Assembly: GCA_030765045.1 (NCBI GenBank)
Contig: CM060967.1
Span: 153,396,251 to 153,460,250 of the forward strand
Direction: 5' to 3'
DNA: 64,000 nt
Source of the DNA: Tenodera sinensis
Taxonomy: Eukaryota > Arthropoda > Insecta > Mantodea > Mantidae
The position numbers and the translations under genes are program-made. How positions within the stretch are numbered: position 1 is the stretch's first letter; every line of letters starts with the position of its first letter. Shown piece after piece: positions 1 through 12,960 of this stretch. The notes beneath the pieces are model-generated. The model did not search any database. It saw nothing but the letters and a program-made list of their open reading frames with translations, and had not been told where the DNA came from.

Positions 1-429
1 ACTGTTTATACGAATAGTAGAGTATAGAAATTATCATAGTAAAGTTTAACGATCAAAAATAAAACAACATTAACATGAAGAAAAGTCGTCCAGTTATTAA
101 GAGTAGAGTTATCGGGATTCTACTGTATATACATTGGGTGTCCCAAAAACACCAACAACGCTTAGTATGTTGTGCGGATGGCAAACTGCACGGTTTGGAC
201 GCTGGAGAGCTTCGAAGTTTGAGAACAAAAGATTGTGACAATTCCTTAACATTCGTTTCGGTATCTTAATACGGAAGGTACGCAACTCTTTAGCCATCTG
301 TGTACTGAAATGAATGCCATGAGCATAATAACATTCCTGCTCATGCGTTAAATTCCTACATAGGTGCGCATCATGCGCATCATGCTGCGTTACTTGTGTA
401 GTTTCCAGTACAGAACGTTTTCAACGGCT
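1..429. other. Anonymous sequence, no gene seen
   Basis: Short open frames exist on both strands but none shows a recognisable domain. A GGGTGTCCCAAAAAC string near 138 resembles the terminal sequence of some Tc1/mariner relatives and could belong to the transposase fragment that follows, but no matching inverted copy was found on the other side. Confidence 0.5.
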
Positions 430-622
430 GTGGGACATGTACCAGCACGCAGCTGCTGAAATGGCCGACTTGAGCTCCAGCACACTTTGATGTAAATGCG
501 CGCGGAATTACCTCAGTGACGCATATCCAAGTCGTTGGATTGGTAGAGGTGAACCAGTTTCATGGCCAGCACGGTCACCAGATCTGACACCTCTCGACTA
601 TTTTCGAGGGAGTCGAATGAAG
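430..622 (+). pseudogene. Tc1/mariner-superfamily transposase fragment
   Basis: Translation from about 500 to 622 reads RWIGRGEPVSWPARSPDL followed by TPLDYF. This is the region around the third catalytic aspartate in a widespread arthropod transposase family whose normal text is close to RWIGRG-P-WP-RSPDLTPLDFFLWG. A WYQHDGAPAHF-like stretch lies upstream (about 438-495) in another frame with a small insertion, so at least one frameshift separates the two. Nothing recognisable continues after about 622, and the N-terminal DNA-binding part is missing. It is a dead fragment of a few dozen codons; the family call rests on motif memory, not a search. Confidence 0.7.
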
Positions 623-2149
623 AATATAATGAAGGGTTAGAATCCAATTGAGTGCATGAAAATGTCCCGATGTTATTTACAGTGGGTTATAGTGCTAAGG
701 AAGTACTAAAACCTTATTTGGTACTAACATTCCACTTAATGTGTTTTACGCACCGTTTGCCTGTACTACTGAGCCTGAAAGCTGTGTTTGATATCAAACC
801 AACACGAAACGGATTCATTCAGGAACTGGTGTGAACCGTGGTTGAGAAGCATGCCTTCCAATCTCTCAGCTGAAATATTTCTGTACTCCTCCCAGTTCGC
901 CATTGAGCTAAGCTTAACCTTTGTTCATAGGTGTGTCAGACTTGAACTCAAATCAGTAAGAGATTGTCTCGCCAAGAGCTGGTGTGGAGTTACATAAGGG
1001 ATCCCTCTTAACACTAAAAGAAAATCATTACAGCTATAATAGCATCGGCATGTTTTGTATATTTGACTGCACGTTCTAGTAGGAAAACTTCTTTTTCATC
1101 ATCCTTTGAAGAGATGCTGAGAAGCTTCAGAAGGAAAACACTCTTAGATTCAATACATGAAAATTATTATAATATTAGTATTGTTATTATCAAAGCTATG
1201 GAATTTTTATCCATCACCAAAAAGTTTTGCTCTTTCCTCGCTGAATTCAAAAGTGCATATTAGGTTTTCATTTGCAGACGCTTCCAGTGACCTTAAACTG
1301 TTCATTTGTTATCCGTTTCAAATGGACATCTGCCGTCTTCTTTTAAGTGTCCTGGATATTTGTCTTACGACATTTAATTACTGTTTCTTCATCAGTTTTG
1401 CTTTCGAGTACCATTTTTAATGTTCAGAATAATTATACAAGACTAGATTAAATTGTGTTATAGACTTAAAGAACAAAAATCAACTCATATTGAATGAAAT
1501 TGACACCAATAAAGGCAATCAAAAAGATTCGATATAAAACATATGTTCAATGGGAGCTTTCTCGCCCATACATCCAATGGCTTATAAAACAGGATTAATT
1601 TATATTCAAATGTGTACTCTCACACGGAAAGAATCTCTTCCATTTTGAGTACGTTATGTTTCGTTGCTAGAGGGGCAGTGCTTAAAATGGAACAGTCCTG
1701 ATTTAATTCTCTAGCAGTATGCGCAACCTCGCATTTCCATAATGGAATCCGAAGTGTTCAGTGAGAGAGTATAAAAAGTGTGGACTTCCTATGCTGCTTG
1801 TAAAAATATAACAGCTGCTTACACACAATGAAAACAGCCACACGTAAACTGTGGTGGAGCTTTGTAACAGTACAGAAGCTGTAACATACCTGAAATATCT
1901 TCTTTACTGCCATTTTCTGGCAGTTATCTAAATAAAAATACTAACTGAATTTGATGCAGTTTTCTTTTAACTGAGAAATGATAGCAATTCAACAAAACCC
2001 TACAACACGAAAAATGTAGAGCTCATTAAAATAAGCAGTTTTTGTTGCTCTGAAATTGCTTGAAGGCACTGAATTATAACAGCTTGTGCATCCCAAATAC
2101 AGAAAGTCTTAAAAATGAATACATGTTTTAATTGTAGTTATTTATGTTC
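623..2149. other. Anonymous AT-rich sequence
   Basis: No domain, tRNA-like box, terminal repeat or tandem array was recognised. Short open frames are present at the density expected by chance. Confidence 0.5.
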
Positions 2150-2525
2150 TTTACTTTCTCTACCACGTGCAGCAAGTAGGGGAAGTAATGTATTCCACCC
2201 AAAAAGTCGATGTCGGGATTTCACTGGACATATGTTTTGAGGCTCCTGAATCCCAAAAAAAAGTTTGTAGAAAAAGGTCCGTGTGTGTATGTGTGTGTGA
2301 ACAGCACAACTCAAAAACGAAAATATAGTTAAATTCTAAACTTGGTATTTAAGTTCAGCTTCTTCCAAGGATGCAACACGAAGGTTTTAAAGGAAATATC
2401 CCACGCAGACTACTCCTTCTATGAAAAAAAGTTATTTTTTATGTTTTCAAAAATAGCTCTAAAGATACTGATGAAAATGACATATGTTATCGTTTCTGAT
2501 ATTTACATGACAAAGAGAATGTGTA
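2150..2525 (-). mobile_element. Family A copy (right part)
   Basis: Reading the minus strand gives the right half of family A. The plus strand opens with the A terminus TTTACTTTCTCTACCACGTG, followed by the ATTCCACCCAAAAA, GATTTCACTGGA and AACTCAAAAACGAAAA segments shared with copies at 54.5 kb and, inverted, at 44.4 kb. A short GTGTGTGT tract near 2281-2300 occupies the position of the variable microsatellite of this family. The copy fades out near 2525. Confidence 0.8.
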
Positions 2526-2554
2526 ACTTGACTTACTCTTTATTATATTAAAGT

Positions 2555-2790
2555 CCTCCAACATAGTGTCATACCGGACGATGAATGAATTAAATTATTG
2601 AAATGATGCTGAATTAAGTCTGAGGCCCATAGAGCTTAAAGTTACCCGACATTCGTCTTTTCATAATAAGGGAAACCTCGGAAAAAAGAAAACCTTATGT
2701 GAATAGCACACTTTAACCGAGATTCGAACTCGGAACCTCTTGGATGTGAAGCAGACGCGCTGCCAGTGCTCTTCATTAGGAATGACTTTT
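2555..2790 (-). mobile_element. tRNA-derived SINE (family C)
   Basis: On the minus strand a tRNA-like head contains a B-box-like GTTCGAATCTC (near 2720-2735) and a TGGCAGCGCGTCTGCTTCAC-type A region. The body (TTTCCCTTATTATGAAAAG, then ATGTCGGGTAACTTTAAGCT) ends near 2571 with a TCATTCATCGTCCGG-type sequence. The same body recurs at 20.2 kb and, split, at 22.4/23.3 kb, which shows that it is an interspersed family and not a tRNA gene. Confidence 0.75.
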
Positions 2791-3483
2791 AGGTATATTG
2801 ACAAACCATAAACGATAGAAAAAATCTCATTACACGAAAGTGTGGGTCACAACACAATTTTGTCAACTAAAAATGTTTTAGCGTTGAGATTTTGGAGAAA
2901 ACTGAGGGTGGAAAAACATGTGAATCACATGAGAGTTTTAATATTTGAAATGTATATGAATTCTTTTGGGCCCCTCTGCACATTGTTTTTAACGAAAGTT
3001 TGTTGCTCTTGAAGTGTACGACATATCCAGCCCATAAAATGAAATGCGTGTAAAATAAATGTTAAAGTAAAATGGAACTCTAATTTTGTAAACATTTCTG
3101 TGAAAGCTAAAATGATGGCACGCAACTAGTGTTGGCACTACACACAAGAGCCATATGTTGAGGGCATGGGAAGTCTGTTAGCGATATACGTATGTATTCC
3201 CCAGCTGTCACGTTGTATATTTTGACACTATTATAGCCCAGGGGCACGCTTGCAAGTTCCACTGTGCTGTCATGATGTTGCTTTCTGAGAGCAACATCGC
3301 CGTTCGCTTGTCAGTGGCGTAGGAACGTAGCTCAGATCTAAGTGAGGCTCATAGTTTTGGGAGTACCTATTACTTAAGCGATCAAGCATGTAGTACTTGC
3401 AAACAATGTGAAGGAGAATGTTATTGCCCTAATTTATCCTTTTTGAACACTAAATTGCAGGCTTTAACGACAACTTTAAGACA
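2791..3483. other. Anonymous sequence
   Basis: No gene seen. A CAGTGGCGTAGGAACG string at about 3314 resembles hAT transposon ends but has no convincing partner. Confidence 0.45.
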
Positions 3484-3757
3484 CAAATAGACATGAGCGT
3501 CGGCAGACATTTTTCCAGGGGGGGGGCCACATGTTTCAAATTTGCAATCAGTTAATATCAATTCACTATTTTATTGTCAAAATTTATAATATTCGTTGCA
3601 TATAACCATGTTAATTTGTGTTAAATAGAAATTGATCTTTTAAAATAGTAGTTTAATTGTCAGTAATTGATTGCACATTAAGTTGACCAACTTCCAGGGA
3701 GGGGCCGCGGCCCCCCCCCCCCTTGCCCCCCCCCTTCGCGACGCCCATGCAAATAGA
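3484..3757. mobile_element. hAT-like MITE with perfect 8-bp TSD
   Basis: The element proper is 3492-3749 (258 bp). It is flanked on both sides by the identical 8-mer CAAATAGA (3484-3491 and 3750-3757). Its ends are inverted repeats: CATGAGCGTCG at the left, and CATGGGCGTCG when the right end is read on the minus strand, each followed inward by a G-rich run (C-rich on plus at the right). An 8-bp target duplication with short terminal inverted repeats and no coding capacity is the signature of a non-autonomous hAT element. The interior is AT-rich and unremarkable. Confidence 0.85.
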
Positions 3758-4671
3758 ACTTCTAGGCAACACTCATTAGTAAGAGGCGAATCAGCGTTAT
3801 CGGTGTTTTTGGGGTGTCCTTTGCCTTGCACTATAGACTGTTTATGTTGAAGGAGAGAGGGTGAGTCCAGGTGTAAACAATGGGCGCCTGCCTACAGTGC
3901 TGGCAGAGGTTGTACCGGCTTCCCCTTGCATCTCACTTCACCGGTACTCCATCTCCATTCCATATATCACAGTGTCGCCGCGTGTAGTAAAAGCGGGCGC
4001 TAAATGCTGCCAAAAAGTAATATTTTAATTACAAAATCCAAGAATTACATTGTACTTTAAAGCACATTTCTGCGAATTGTTATTTTTATAGGGAAGTAAC
4101 TCAAGTTTTGGGCGTCCTTTTGAATCGCTCTTCCATTTAAACATCTTACTGAGCTAAGTGGCAATGGCATAATTATTTTCTTAGCATTTTTCCATATTGA
4201 ATTTTGCACCCTCTCAGTAAAAATAGCTAGGCCTGAATTTCTTCTCCAATGCGCTTCCAAATACCTTTCATTGCATCACGAGGAACAATTGAATAGCGAC
4301 AGCACTTTAAAGTAATGACAAACTGAAATATTCAAATCAATAATAACGAGTATCTCAGAAATGGTTGATGCCACAAAAAGTTATTCGAGGTAAATGATGT
4401 TTTGTTAAGGTGAGCTAAATTTTTCCATTTGTCTATTTGTCTCTTAACTTCAAGATATACCTACATTTAACTTGTCATGAAAATATCTTACATATAACTG
4501 GTGAACTCTGGAGATAGACAGAATCTTAATACACAAAAGCTGTTCGTCTGTTTGAGGCACATAGTTTATATCAAATACATTGGTTGTGGCATTAACTATT
4601 TACGAGAGATAATTTTTATTGGTTTGTATTTTCAAATATTTAACAGTTTCCTCAACTGCAAATCGTCTTTC
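3758..4671. other. Anonymous sequence
   Basis: No gene, tRNA-like box or terminal repeat recognised. Confidence 0.5.

Positions 4672-4753
<82 letters not shown>
4672..4753. repeat. (CT)n microsatellite
   Basis: About 80 bp of uninterrupted CT dinucleotides. It opens spurious frames coding for serine-leucine repeats, which are not genes. Confidence 0.98.
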
Positions 4754-4757
<4 letters not shown>

Positions 4758-7700
4758 CCCCTCCTGAAAAGAGAACGAACGGAACTTCAGATCCTACACA
4801 GAGGGATTGGTTTTGAAAGATTTGATTGTTGCTTTAGCTTAGCGTATCCTTTTATACCTACAAAGAAGTGTGTGAATGTGTAATGGAGGTTTATCTGCTG
4901 GAAGTAGGCATTCTTTAGTAACAATAGTTTGTAAAAGAGTGAGAAGGAAACTCATGTGAAACAACACGCATGTTTTCTCTTGATTCTTTAGGCCCTAAAG
5001 TTTAGGGTAAATATTCAGCTATGATCCCTTAAAGTTATTTTACTTCTCGCAATGTTAAAGAAACCTGGTGCCGTATGGAAACTTGTAAACATTTTTATTT
5101 TGTAAGTGAATTTAACATATAAAATCAGTTGTTGAATCTAAAATGTCTTCTGACTAAATGTTTGTAGTCCAGTGTTATGTAAACAACTCACTTAATGGAA
5201 TTGTATTGCTGAACAGCAGAAACGTCAAAGACATTGTTGTTTCAGCCAACGACAGTCATGATAGGTTCTGACGTCATGTCAATGTCCGCAAAGTCTGATA
5301 TCATCCATAAATATGCTCAGCAGAATATTGCACCAAAACGCCGAACCCCATTCATTAACACTACAAACAGTGGATCGCCTATTTCCCTCGACGACATGAC
5401 CGGTTTCAGAGACGGTTGCAAATACTCTTAAAACAAGTGTTAGCAAATAGAAGTAGAGCTGTAGGGCATCAAACATTTGTTTCGTCCAGCTCACTGTACC
5501 AGCAGTTCCTTAACTCATATCACACACAACGTGTGCGAGCTTTTGCAGACCTTGGGAAACAGTGCTGGATTGGATTCTGCCACGAATCTAGATTAAACTT
5601 GCTTGAAGACCCAGAGTTTAGAGTTTACAATTCTTACACTTAAGAATTCTCTCCTTAAACAGGCATGAGGAACAATATTTCGGAGTGTGGCCGCATGTAC
5701 AAGATTTGCTTTAACATTTCTACACTAGATAAATATGTATAGTAAAAGAATGAAGTTAGTTAACCTTGTTTCCCAATCACCAGCTTTCAAAACGTTTTCA
5801 AATATTGGTATACTTAACCGTATGTGCACAGATTTACTAACAAAAACAAATACAAAACTAATAAATAAAACCACAAGGACTAATTAAAGTTGCAATATTA
5901 TTTCAAACTTTTCTCCTGAAGCATGCTGTCGTTTATTTGTTTTAAAATATTCTAAGAGGGAAATCATACAAGTTTAGCTTTTAAACTACTGCTCTGCCCC
6001 GTTCAAATAGTTCATGCACGAACTATTGACTCCAAATCCCTTCTCTCTTCGTGAACATCACTTCAACCATAACCTTTCCACCTAGTGAGTGTTGATGTTC
6101 GAGTAAATGAATAAGCTAGTGAACTTCTATTAGGGAAAGGCAGACTGCGTTGATAAGCACTCTTTTACTAAAGGGTTGTGAGAGAGTTGAGATGGAATTC
6201 TATGAGAAAATATTATTGTTCATAGAATCAGAGTAACTGAAGATTTAATTGCTCTCTATAAACTGTTTCATACTGATATTAGTTGATGGAAGCACAAACC
6301 CAAGCTTCCATAAATAGGTAACCTTTGTCGATACCAGTCTCTCTTCGGGGAAAGTCAAATTAAACTAATGGACAACGAAATAATAAAAGCAAGAAGCTAT
6401 AACACCGTTCAGAAAGAGACATTGTCACATTTATATCGCAAATTAGCTGCAATTTTCTGTGGTAAAAATATACAGAAAACAAAAATACCTGGTTCCAGTT
6501 TCTTCCCGTTAGGAAAAAAATGTATGTTTTAAGTCCTAAAACACCAAAGTTACTACTGAAGGTAACTTAAACCACGATTGCATGTAGCCAAGTAAACATC
6601 GACCTCATCACAGAGATGATTGTCTCCAAGAAATAAAACTGAAGATGCATAATTGCACATTTTTGCTAGTTCTGTCGTTTAACAATTTTCAAACACCAAT
6701 ATATAAGCTGCTACGGAATTGATTCGTGACGTTAAACTGAAGCATACGTTCCTTTACGAAGTCCCTCTATGGTGCATAGTTTCATAAATAAAAGATAAAA
6801 TTAATAGAGTGTATGACTATCAATATATGTTAACACGCATTTAACTCTACAATTACCATGGAGAAGTAGACCTTGAAAAGATGGGTCATTTGTGTCTTTT
6901 ACATTTCTTTTTAGCCAAAACGTATTAAATAATTGGATCCAGTAAGTCTGTTGGAATAAATTTGTTTGGCAAGCGATAAAAGCGACAGACCAGTAATGTT
7001 TACACTGCTCAGTCTACGAATACTGCTTGGAAAGCTTGAAAGACCACCACTTCTTCCCTCGCTACTTGCAGTAGCTGATAAACATACAGGTGCCAATTTT
7101 CTAGGGCTGGTGTAGTTTGGATTTTCACTCGTTATAGCTGTGAACATTAGCTTCTTCAGCCAGACTATGCAGATAATGTACTCAATAACTTTCAGTTATT
7201 TGTTTTACCTTTCACGATAGCTGAATTTGTTATTGGACTTTCCTATTCGTTATATTTGACTCTACCATCATGTGAAATCTGAAATCTACGTACTCATACC
7301 CCTAACACCCTTTATGCCAGAAATTGGGCATTTTAGTGAATCACTCTGATTTGTAGGTAAACTGCTTCTTGTGAAGGTTGAGTATATTTGGGGAAAAAGC
7401 TCAGACATAGGTGTTTCTATTATCAATCTAATTTCACTAAAAAAAATATCAAGTCTATCTGTAAGACAATGGTCCCTTGTTAGGTCATGTCCACAAAAGT
7501 TCAAATTACAATGAAACCTTAATCATATACAAGCATTCAGTTTACAAAATGTTACAAGGGCAAGCCTAATTTCCAAGATAAGCAGCTAATTAAAATATCC
7601 ATTTTAGCTGAACAAGTCTCGAGCATAACAGTAAGGTTATTAATAGACAAATGTCTTTAGAGGAGTTCGTTAGCTGAAATAAAGCTTTCACATCAACATT

Positions 7701-9194
7701 ACAGCAAATTTCCCAACAGAAAGTGAAACTTGAAGTTTTATATCATGAAGTTTGGTAATTAAAACAATTGTGGCTGCATGGAGCGTAATGACTCAGCTGT
7801 TGTGACGTTAACTACATTAAAACTGGAGTAGTTGTAACTACAATTCTCAGCAACATATGCCGGCATCAGAAACTCCTCAAAAACACAAACGTGTCCACCA
7901 CACTTTATGAACTACGGAATGATATACGAGGGTAAATTCCGTTGCAGTGAACTGTATCTGGGGCTGGGTTATATATCACGAAATAATAAACAAAAAAATA
8001 CTTGGCTAGCTTTTATGCATTGGCGGTGCAAGGAACCAATGAAACTCTTTTACAATAAACGAGAGCTTAAAATAATTTAAGTCTTTGGTCCTAGAAATAT
8101 TTGCGCATTAGTTAAGTTTTAGAGTGCTGCGGATGATGAAATGTCATAATATTTCGTTTACTTTATCGTTTGCCTATATTTACCCATTACTATCCTTTTT
8201 TACCGCGGAAGGCAAAAATCCAGTTACAGGCGGAAGTCCAAATGTTCTGGCCTACAGTGTGGGAGGGGGGGGAGGTATCTGCACCCTGAAGGGGCAGTTT
8301 TACCTGCTAAGAAAACCCTCCACACGTTAGTGCGGGCGTTTTATGCTAATGTCGGGTCGCACAAATCACCTCGGTTAGTATCAAAGCTAAAAGGCCGGCA
8401 TGCATTGCATGCGAGCGCGTCGACTGTTACTTCCTGGTAGAGTACACAAAACCTGGACAGGCTGTAGGCATGGACCTTCGAAACGTTGGTTGCTACGTAT
8501 TGGATTGAAATTTCTCTCCCTGCTTGGCTACGATAAACTATGGAATGTGCCTTTAAAAATAAAAAAAGGTATTTGAGATTTCAAACCAACGACAACAAAT
8601 ACTAGAAGCATTAGTGTTGCAAAAAATTTGCTTCCTTTTAACAAAGTGCACATTTTTTCTACAGTGCGCTTAGAATGTGCCATTATCAAAAGTGCGAATT
8701 TAAAGCACTGTTGCAGATAACACGTTGGCACTTGATTAGGGCTCAGGTCCCTCCCGGACAGAGAATGTGGTCTTTGTAACCGAGAAATAGTGTTGAGCAG
8801 AGAACCACAAACGGCGATTATTGTAAATGTTCTTTGCAAGCCAACTTCCATGCAAATTGTATGAAATTTTCAGCCCAGAATAAGTCAACTAAAGTAATTT
8901 AACGTTTTATTCTACAATTAAGATGTTCTTTTAAAAATGACCTTTAAGGAAATATAAATAACTATTAATATTTTCAAATTAAAATGTAAGTAATAGCAGA
9001 AAAAACTTAATCCAAATTATTACGTTCCAATTTCAATGCATTCGCTAAAAAAAGATCATGATAATGAGCACAAATGATTTCGGACGATGAGAAATGATCT
9101 GATTGGCATGATTTCCCTTATATGAAATCAGGCGTTTATTTAGATAATAATCTATCCAAAATGTGTATACTTTTTTATTGTTCTATTTGTATCC
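4754..9194. other. Long anonymous AT-rich stretch
   Basis: No domain was recognised in any frame. Two overlapping open frames at 5234-5431 and 5416-5643 (65 and 75 codons, plus strand) are the longest contiguous open region here but resemble nothing I know. A G-run near 8265 and the near-palindrome GCATGCATTGCATGC near 8400 are the only visible structures. A GAAACGTTGG string near 8480 is too short to assign. Confidence 0.45.
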
Positions 9195-9286
9195 CGCCTT
9201 TAACTCCAAAGGTTATATTGACAGCTTCCTCTGTGGAACATATTGTCCAACGGCAATAGGGTTACTCGTTTAACCGCTCGCGCACA

Positions 9287-9363
<77 letters not shown>

Positions 9364-9513
9364 TCACACTCTGGGTCATACTTCCAGACTCTGGGGAAAA
9401 TTGGGAATAATCTTGGCTAGAGAAAAATTCCCACACCCGCAGCCGGGAATTGTTCCAGGGACCACTTGCACAGTAAGCAAATGCTCTGCCGACTGAGCTA
9501 CGGGATCAGCCTT
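9195..9513 (-). mobile_element. tRNA-derived SINE (family E) with internal CA tract
   Basis: On the minus strand the head reads GTAGCTCAGTCGGCAGAGCA (A box, about 9488-9507), then a degenerate B-box region before the CCCGGCTGCGGG stem. The body shares blocks with copies at 19.8 and 47.7 kb (ATACTTCCAGACTCT, GGGAATAAT, TGGCTAGAGAAA on plus). The (CA)n at 9282-9361 lies inside the element, where the 19.8-kb copy carries a short ACACACACAC tract. Confidence 0.8.
9282..9361. repeat. (CA)n microsatellite inside a SINE
   Basis: About 80 bp of nearly pure CA with one TA interruption near 9292. It expands a short CA tract that is native to this SINE family. Confidence 0.97.
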
Positions 9514-9540
9514 ATTCTCTTTTTTTGAGGGCGGGGGCCG

Positions 9541-9555
9541 GGGGGGGGGGGGGGG
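9541..9555. repeat. poly(G) run
   Basis: A run of about 15 G, preceded by the G-rich GGGCGGGGGCC. No associated element was identified. Confidence 0.95.
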
Positions 9556-12500
9556 AATCTATTGTTCCTCTAGCTCCTATCATTAGTCCCGTAATCCAGA
9601 TCATTTTAAGGTCGTACTTGTTTTTCTAATAAATACTTTGTCACTTATTAAAAATAACTAGAAATTATAGCTAAAAGAGGTTTATTAAATAACTTTATAT
9701 TTTTAACTATGCAACTATACGTTGAGTTATACATAGTTATTTGTTCACCACAAGCTGAATTTTGATACAATTAAATCTTCTCTTTAGCAGTTCAACCTAG
9801 AACTGCCAAACTTTATTTGTCGCACGCATATTCATTCTCGTACGCATGTCAGAATTTGAGGCTGGAACTGCAGGCTTCAGGATTTTCACAGATGCATTGT
9901 TTTAAGCTAAATAAACGGAAAATGCTCTATCAACGATCCTTTTCGTTGATTACCTTCAGTATGATAATAGGAGCCATAAATGTAGGATTTCTGAACTTAA
10001 TTATGCAGATGTTACTTAAAGTAATTATGAATGTCTTTGTAAGAATTATTGTAGAAAATAGCACTCAAATGAGGTTGCTATAAATTATTAGTTGAGCCCC
10101 AATCACGGAATCGCCCCGTCCCAGAACTAGAAATCTTATTCGAAAGTATACTGACTAAATTAAAATACTGTTTTGACTGTGATATCACTCTTTCAAACGA
10201 GATACAATTGACCAATTGCATGAAAAGTTTTCAAAAGCATGTTTTAGTAATCTCCATCTTTGAAGTACTAGTTCATGAAATAACAATTTCAATTACCCCT
10301 TTTAACACCCTTCAACTCCATCTTCTAATGAGCAAATATGTGTTTGGTATTATTAATTTAACAAAAAGTATAACTTCTAATCATAAGGGTAGAGCAAGAG
10401 GGGGTTTATTTACTCATTCGGTTTAGAAAATCTATTTCTAATCGGTTATACTTACTGCTTAGTCTTTCGCATATATGTACCTACGGAAACTTATTAAATT
10501 TACCTAATTGTGAGTGCAAAATAAGCAATTTATAACTGTAAAACATGGGCTGCTAATTATAAATTTACAACAGGCACTGTGAAATTTGAACTACGCCCTT
10601 TTTCACATGCAGAAAACAGCACCATGCAACTGCTCAATGAAACGCCCAGTTTCACAGGGAAATAAAATTGCGCTGAGTTTTGTCAATGTAAGCTACTACA
10701 AAATGTTCCGCTCTTGTACTCATATTGTAACCTAAGCTTTTAAAAAACACATGCACAAAAATACTAGCAATCAGAGGCGCATAAACTGTACCATAATCTC
10801 ACTATACCAAGCGAATCACCTGAACCTATTTTTGTCCTAATGTATGTAACCCACTAACAAACAGGTGCGTCTTAAGTGTATCTTAATCATATATTCTATA
10901 CTTCACATATGTATACAGACAGAATCTTAACATCTTAACATCTTAGTGAATAAGTGGTTTAAGGGGCAAAAGTTATTCGCGACATAAATTCATTCCAAGA
11001 ATGTCTTATTCTTACACTGAGAACTCTAGTGTTTTTTCCACAATTTATACACTGTTTTACTGTATACATTCCACACACACCTTCCCGAAACTCCTGTTCA
11101 ACGAGCACCTCTCGTATTAGATTCACTTTCAAAAGTGTTAAAATAAAATGGCGGATCCGAAGCAAGGAATAGTTAAAGGTTGTGAGCAATTAAAGACACA
11201 CCTACATTCGTAATGAAGTTGTACATTCATATCAAGGAATGTTAAATAGTTTAATAATCCAATGTTTGGCATAAACACATCACTTGCCAGTTTGTATAGC
11301 AAGCGTTATAGTTTGAGCTATATTTATTAATGAAGATAAAAAACCAATAGAATCTTAAACTTACACCAATGGGTTGTAACATACCAATAAAGTTATGAAG
11401 CAATGGATAGTTCCCGCATACCTCAGTTCACATTGGACTTGAAAAGGTTAATGGTTACAAGGTTGTGATGTACGAATCTACGATAATAGGTAAAAGCTTT
11501 TTTTTTTTTTTTTAACCTCCATTTCACTTCTTTCGACCACTGATATGGTATTACGAAACAAATTACAAATAAATTACATTAAACAGATGAAAGTGCTCTT
11601 TGATCATTTATTTCAATTAATCAAGTACTTTTAGAACTCGCTTTACTCTTATATATGAGAAGTAAATGAGGAAAAATGTAATAATTTTTCTGTAGTACTG
11701 TGTAAATTTTTTTTTTATTTCTGATTAGTACGCTCAATGCATGATTACTGAGATTTGAATCCACAAAATATTCGTTTAGTTCATGGCAGACTGTCGTGAT
11801 CATAAGGCCCTACTGACGCCCTTCTCACAAAATATGTAGGTATCAAGCTGTTTGCTAGCCTTGTCAGCTTATTAGTGTATACGGAACCTCTCGTCATGGC
11901 TATCGGAATAGACCCATGAACGATCAACCGTATTTGACACAAAACAGCTACAAAATTCCTGACTTGACAAATGCAACGATGTTTCAAGCAAGATTATAAT
12001 CTACAGGTTGCATAGATACGAAAAAAATAGGGTCTGTTAATTCATCTGGTGCTCCCATTTAGGATTCCATTCACCCGGCTGGAAGACTCGCAAACGACCT
12101 GCCCTCTGCTAAAAAGACATAGCCAGAAACCTGTTCACCGAGTGAACAGCACGCTACTTCGCGACCCAGCATCACGCCAAACGACAAGCAGGAGCTTATT
12201 GGCCACAATCAGAACAAAATATCAATTCGTAAACACTAGCAAATTAATGCGGCACAAGGTAAATATTCTGATCTATATCTAAAGTCTTGCCTCAAATTAA
12301 TTTTTTGGGTAAACATCTAGCCCAGCGATGTCCAACATCTGCGAAAGAGGGGAGGTTGGATTTACCTCCTTTCACGTTATGCGGACTGCATCACTCTTAA
12401 CACTCAATTGTGTTGCAGTAGCAGTTGGGCTATATGTACGTTGCGTGTGATTTACGAAACCACTTTCTGCGATAAACATCTCTTCATAATGATTTCTTCG

Positions 12501-12708
12501 GTACTGTTTACGTTTAATAAGTCTATCAATAATCGTGACAAATTCAAATTCAAGTGATCGTCACATAATCTATTGCGATACAGACTTTTAATAAAGTTAA
12601 ATTTTGAGAAACTTCGCAAATATATGTAGAGCTATACTCACTCTTATACACACTATTCTTGCAAATGCTTATTTCTTTATATACTACATTTTAATCGACA
12701 TAAGCATT
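9556..12708. other. Anonymous AT-rich stretch
   Basis: No recognisable gene. It contains a poly(T) run near 11500-11513 and a perfect 8-bp hairpin at 12131-12149 (CTGTTCAC, 3-nt loop, GTGAACAG). The 88-codon frame at 9817-10083 has low-complexity hydrophobic composition and no recognised motif. Confidence 0.45.
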
Positions 12709-12960
12709 TTCAGAATTACCTTATTGCTAAGTCCCCGGTAGGTGCAAGGGGGATATGGGAATACAGTAGGTTTCAAGCGATAGTAAAGTGTTTGAAGATT
12801 TGGTTGCTCAGGGATGGCTTTGAAATTTCTTTATCATTGCAAGGCCAGGAGATAAAAAGCGAATAACATATTTCTATTTGAGAAAAGTATAAATATTGGC
12901 AAATTCAAACAAATAAATAATATCTCGGAAATTGTTCACTCAAAAGAAAACAGGGATAAA
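12709..12960 (+). mobile_element. Family A copy (diverged left-middle fragment)
   Basis: Shares the family A blocks TAGGTGCAAGGGG, ATATGGGAATACAGTAGG and ATCTCGGAAATTGTTCACTC in the right order and spacing, but is clearly more diverged than the 43.7-kb copy. Neither end is present. Confidence 0.7.

Noticed and set aside
109..297. Minus-strand frame AKELRTFRIKIPKRMLRN as a transposase end
   Set aside because: It has a transposon-like feel but matches no motif order I could name.
3315..3752. CAGTGGCGTAGG as the left end of a larger hAT element ending at 3749
   Set aside because: The perfect CAAATAGA duplication at 3484 and 3750 defines a smaller element with better-matching ends.
4501..4816. 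Serine/leucine-repeat frames
   Set aside because: Products of the (CT)n tract.
8440..8500. Penelope-like terminal hairpin suggested by TTCGAAACGTTGG
   Set aside because: The motif is too short, and no reverse transcriptase text is nearby.
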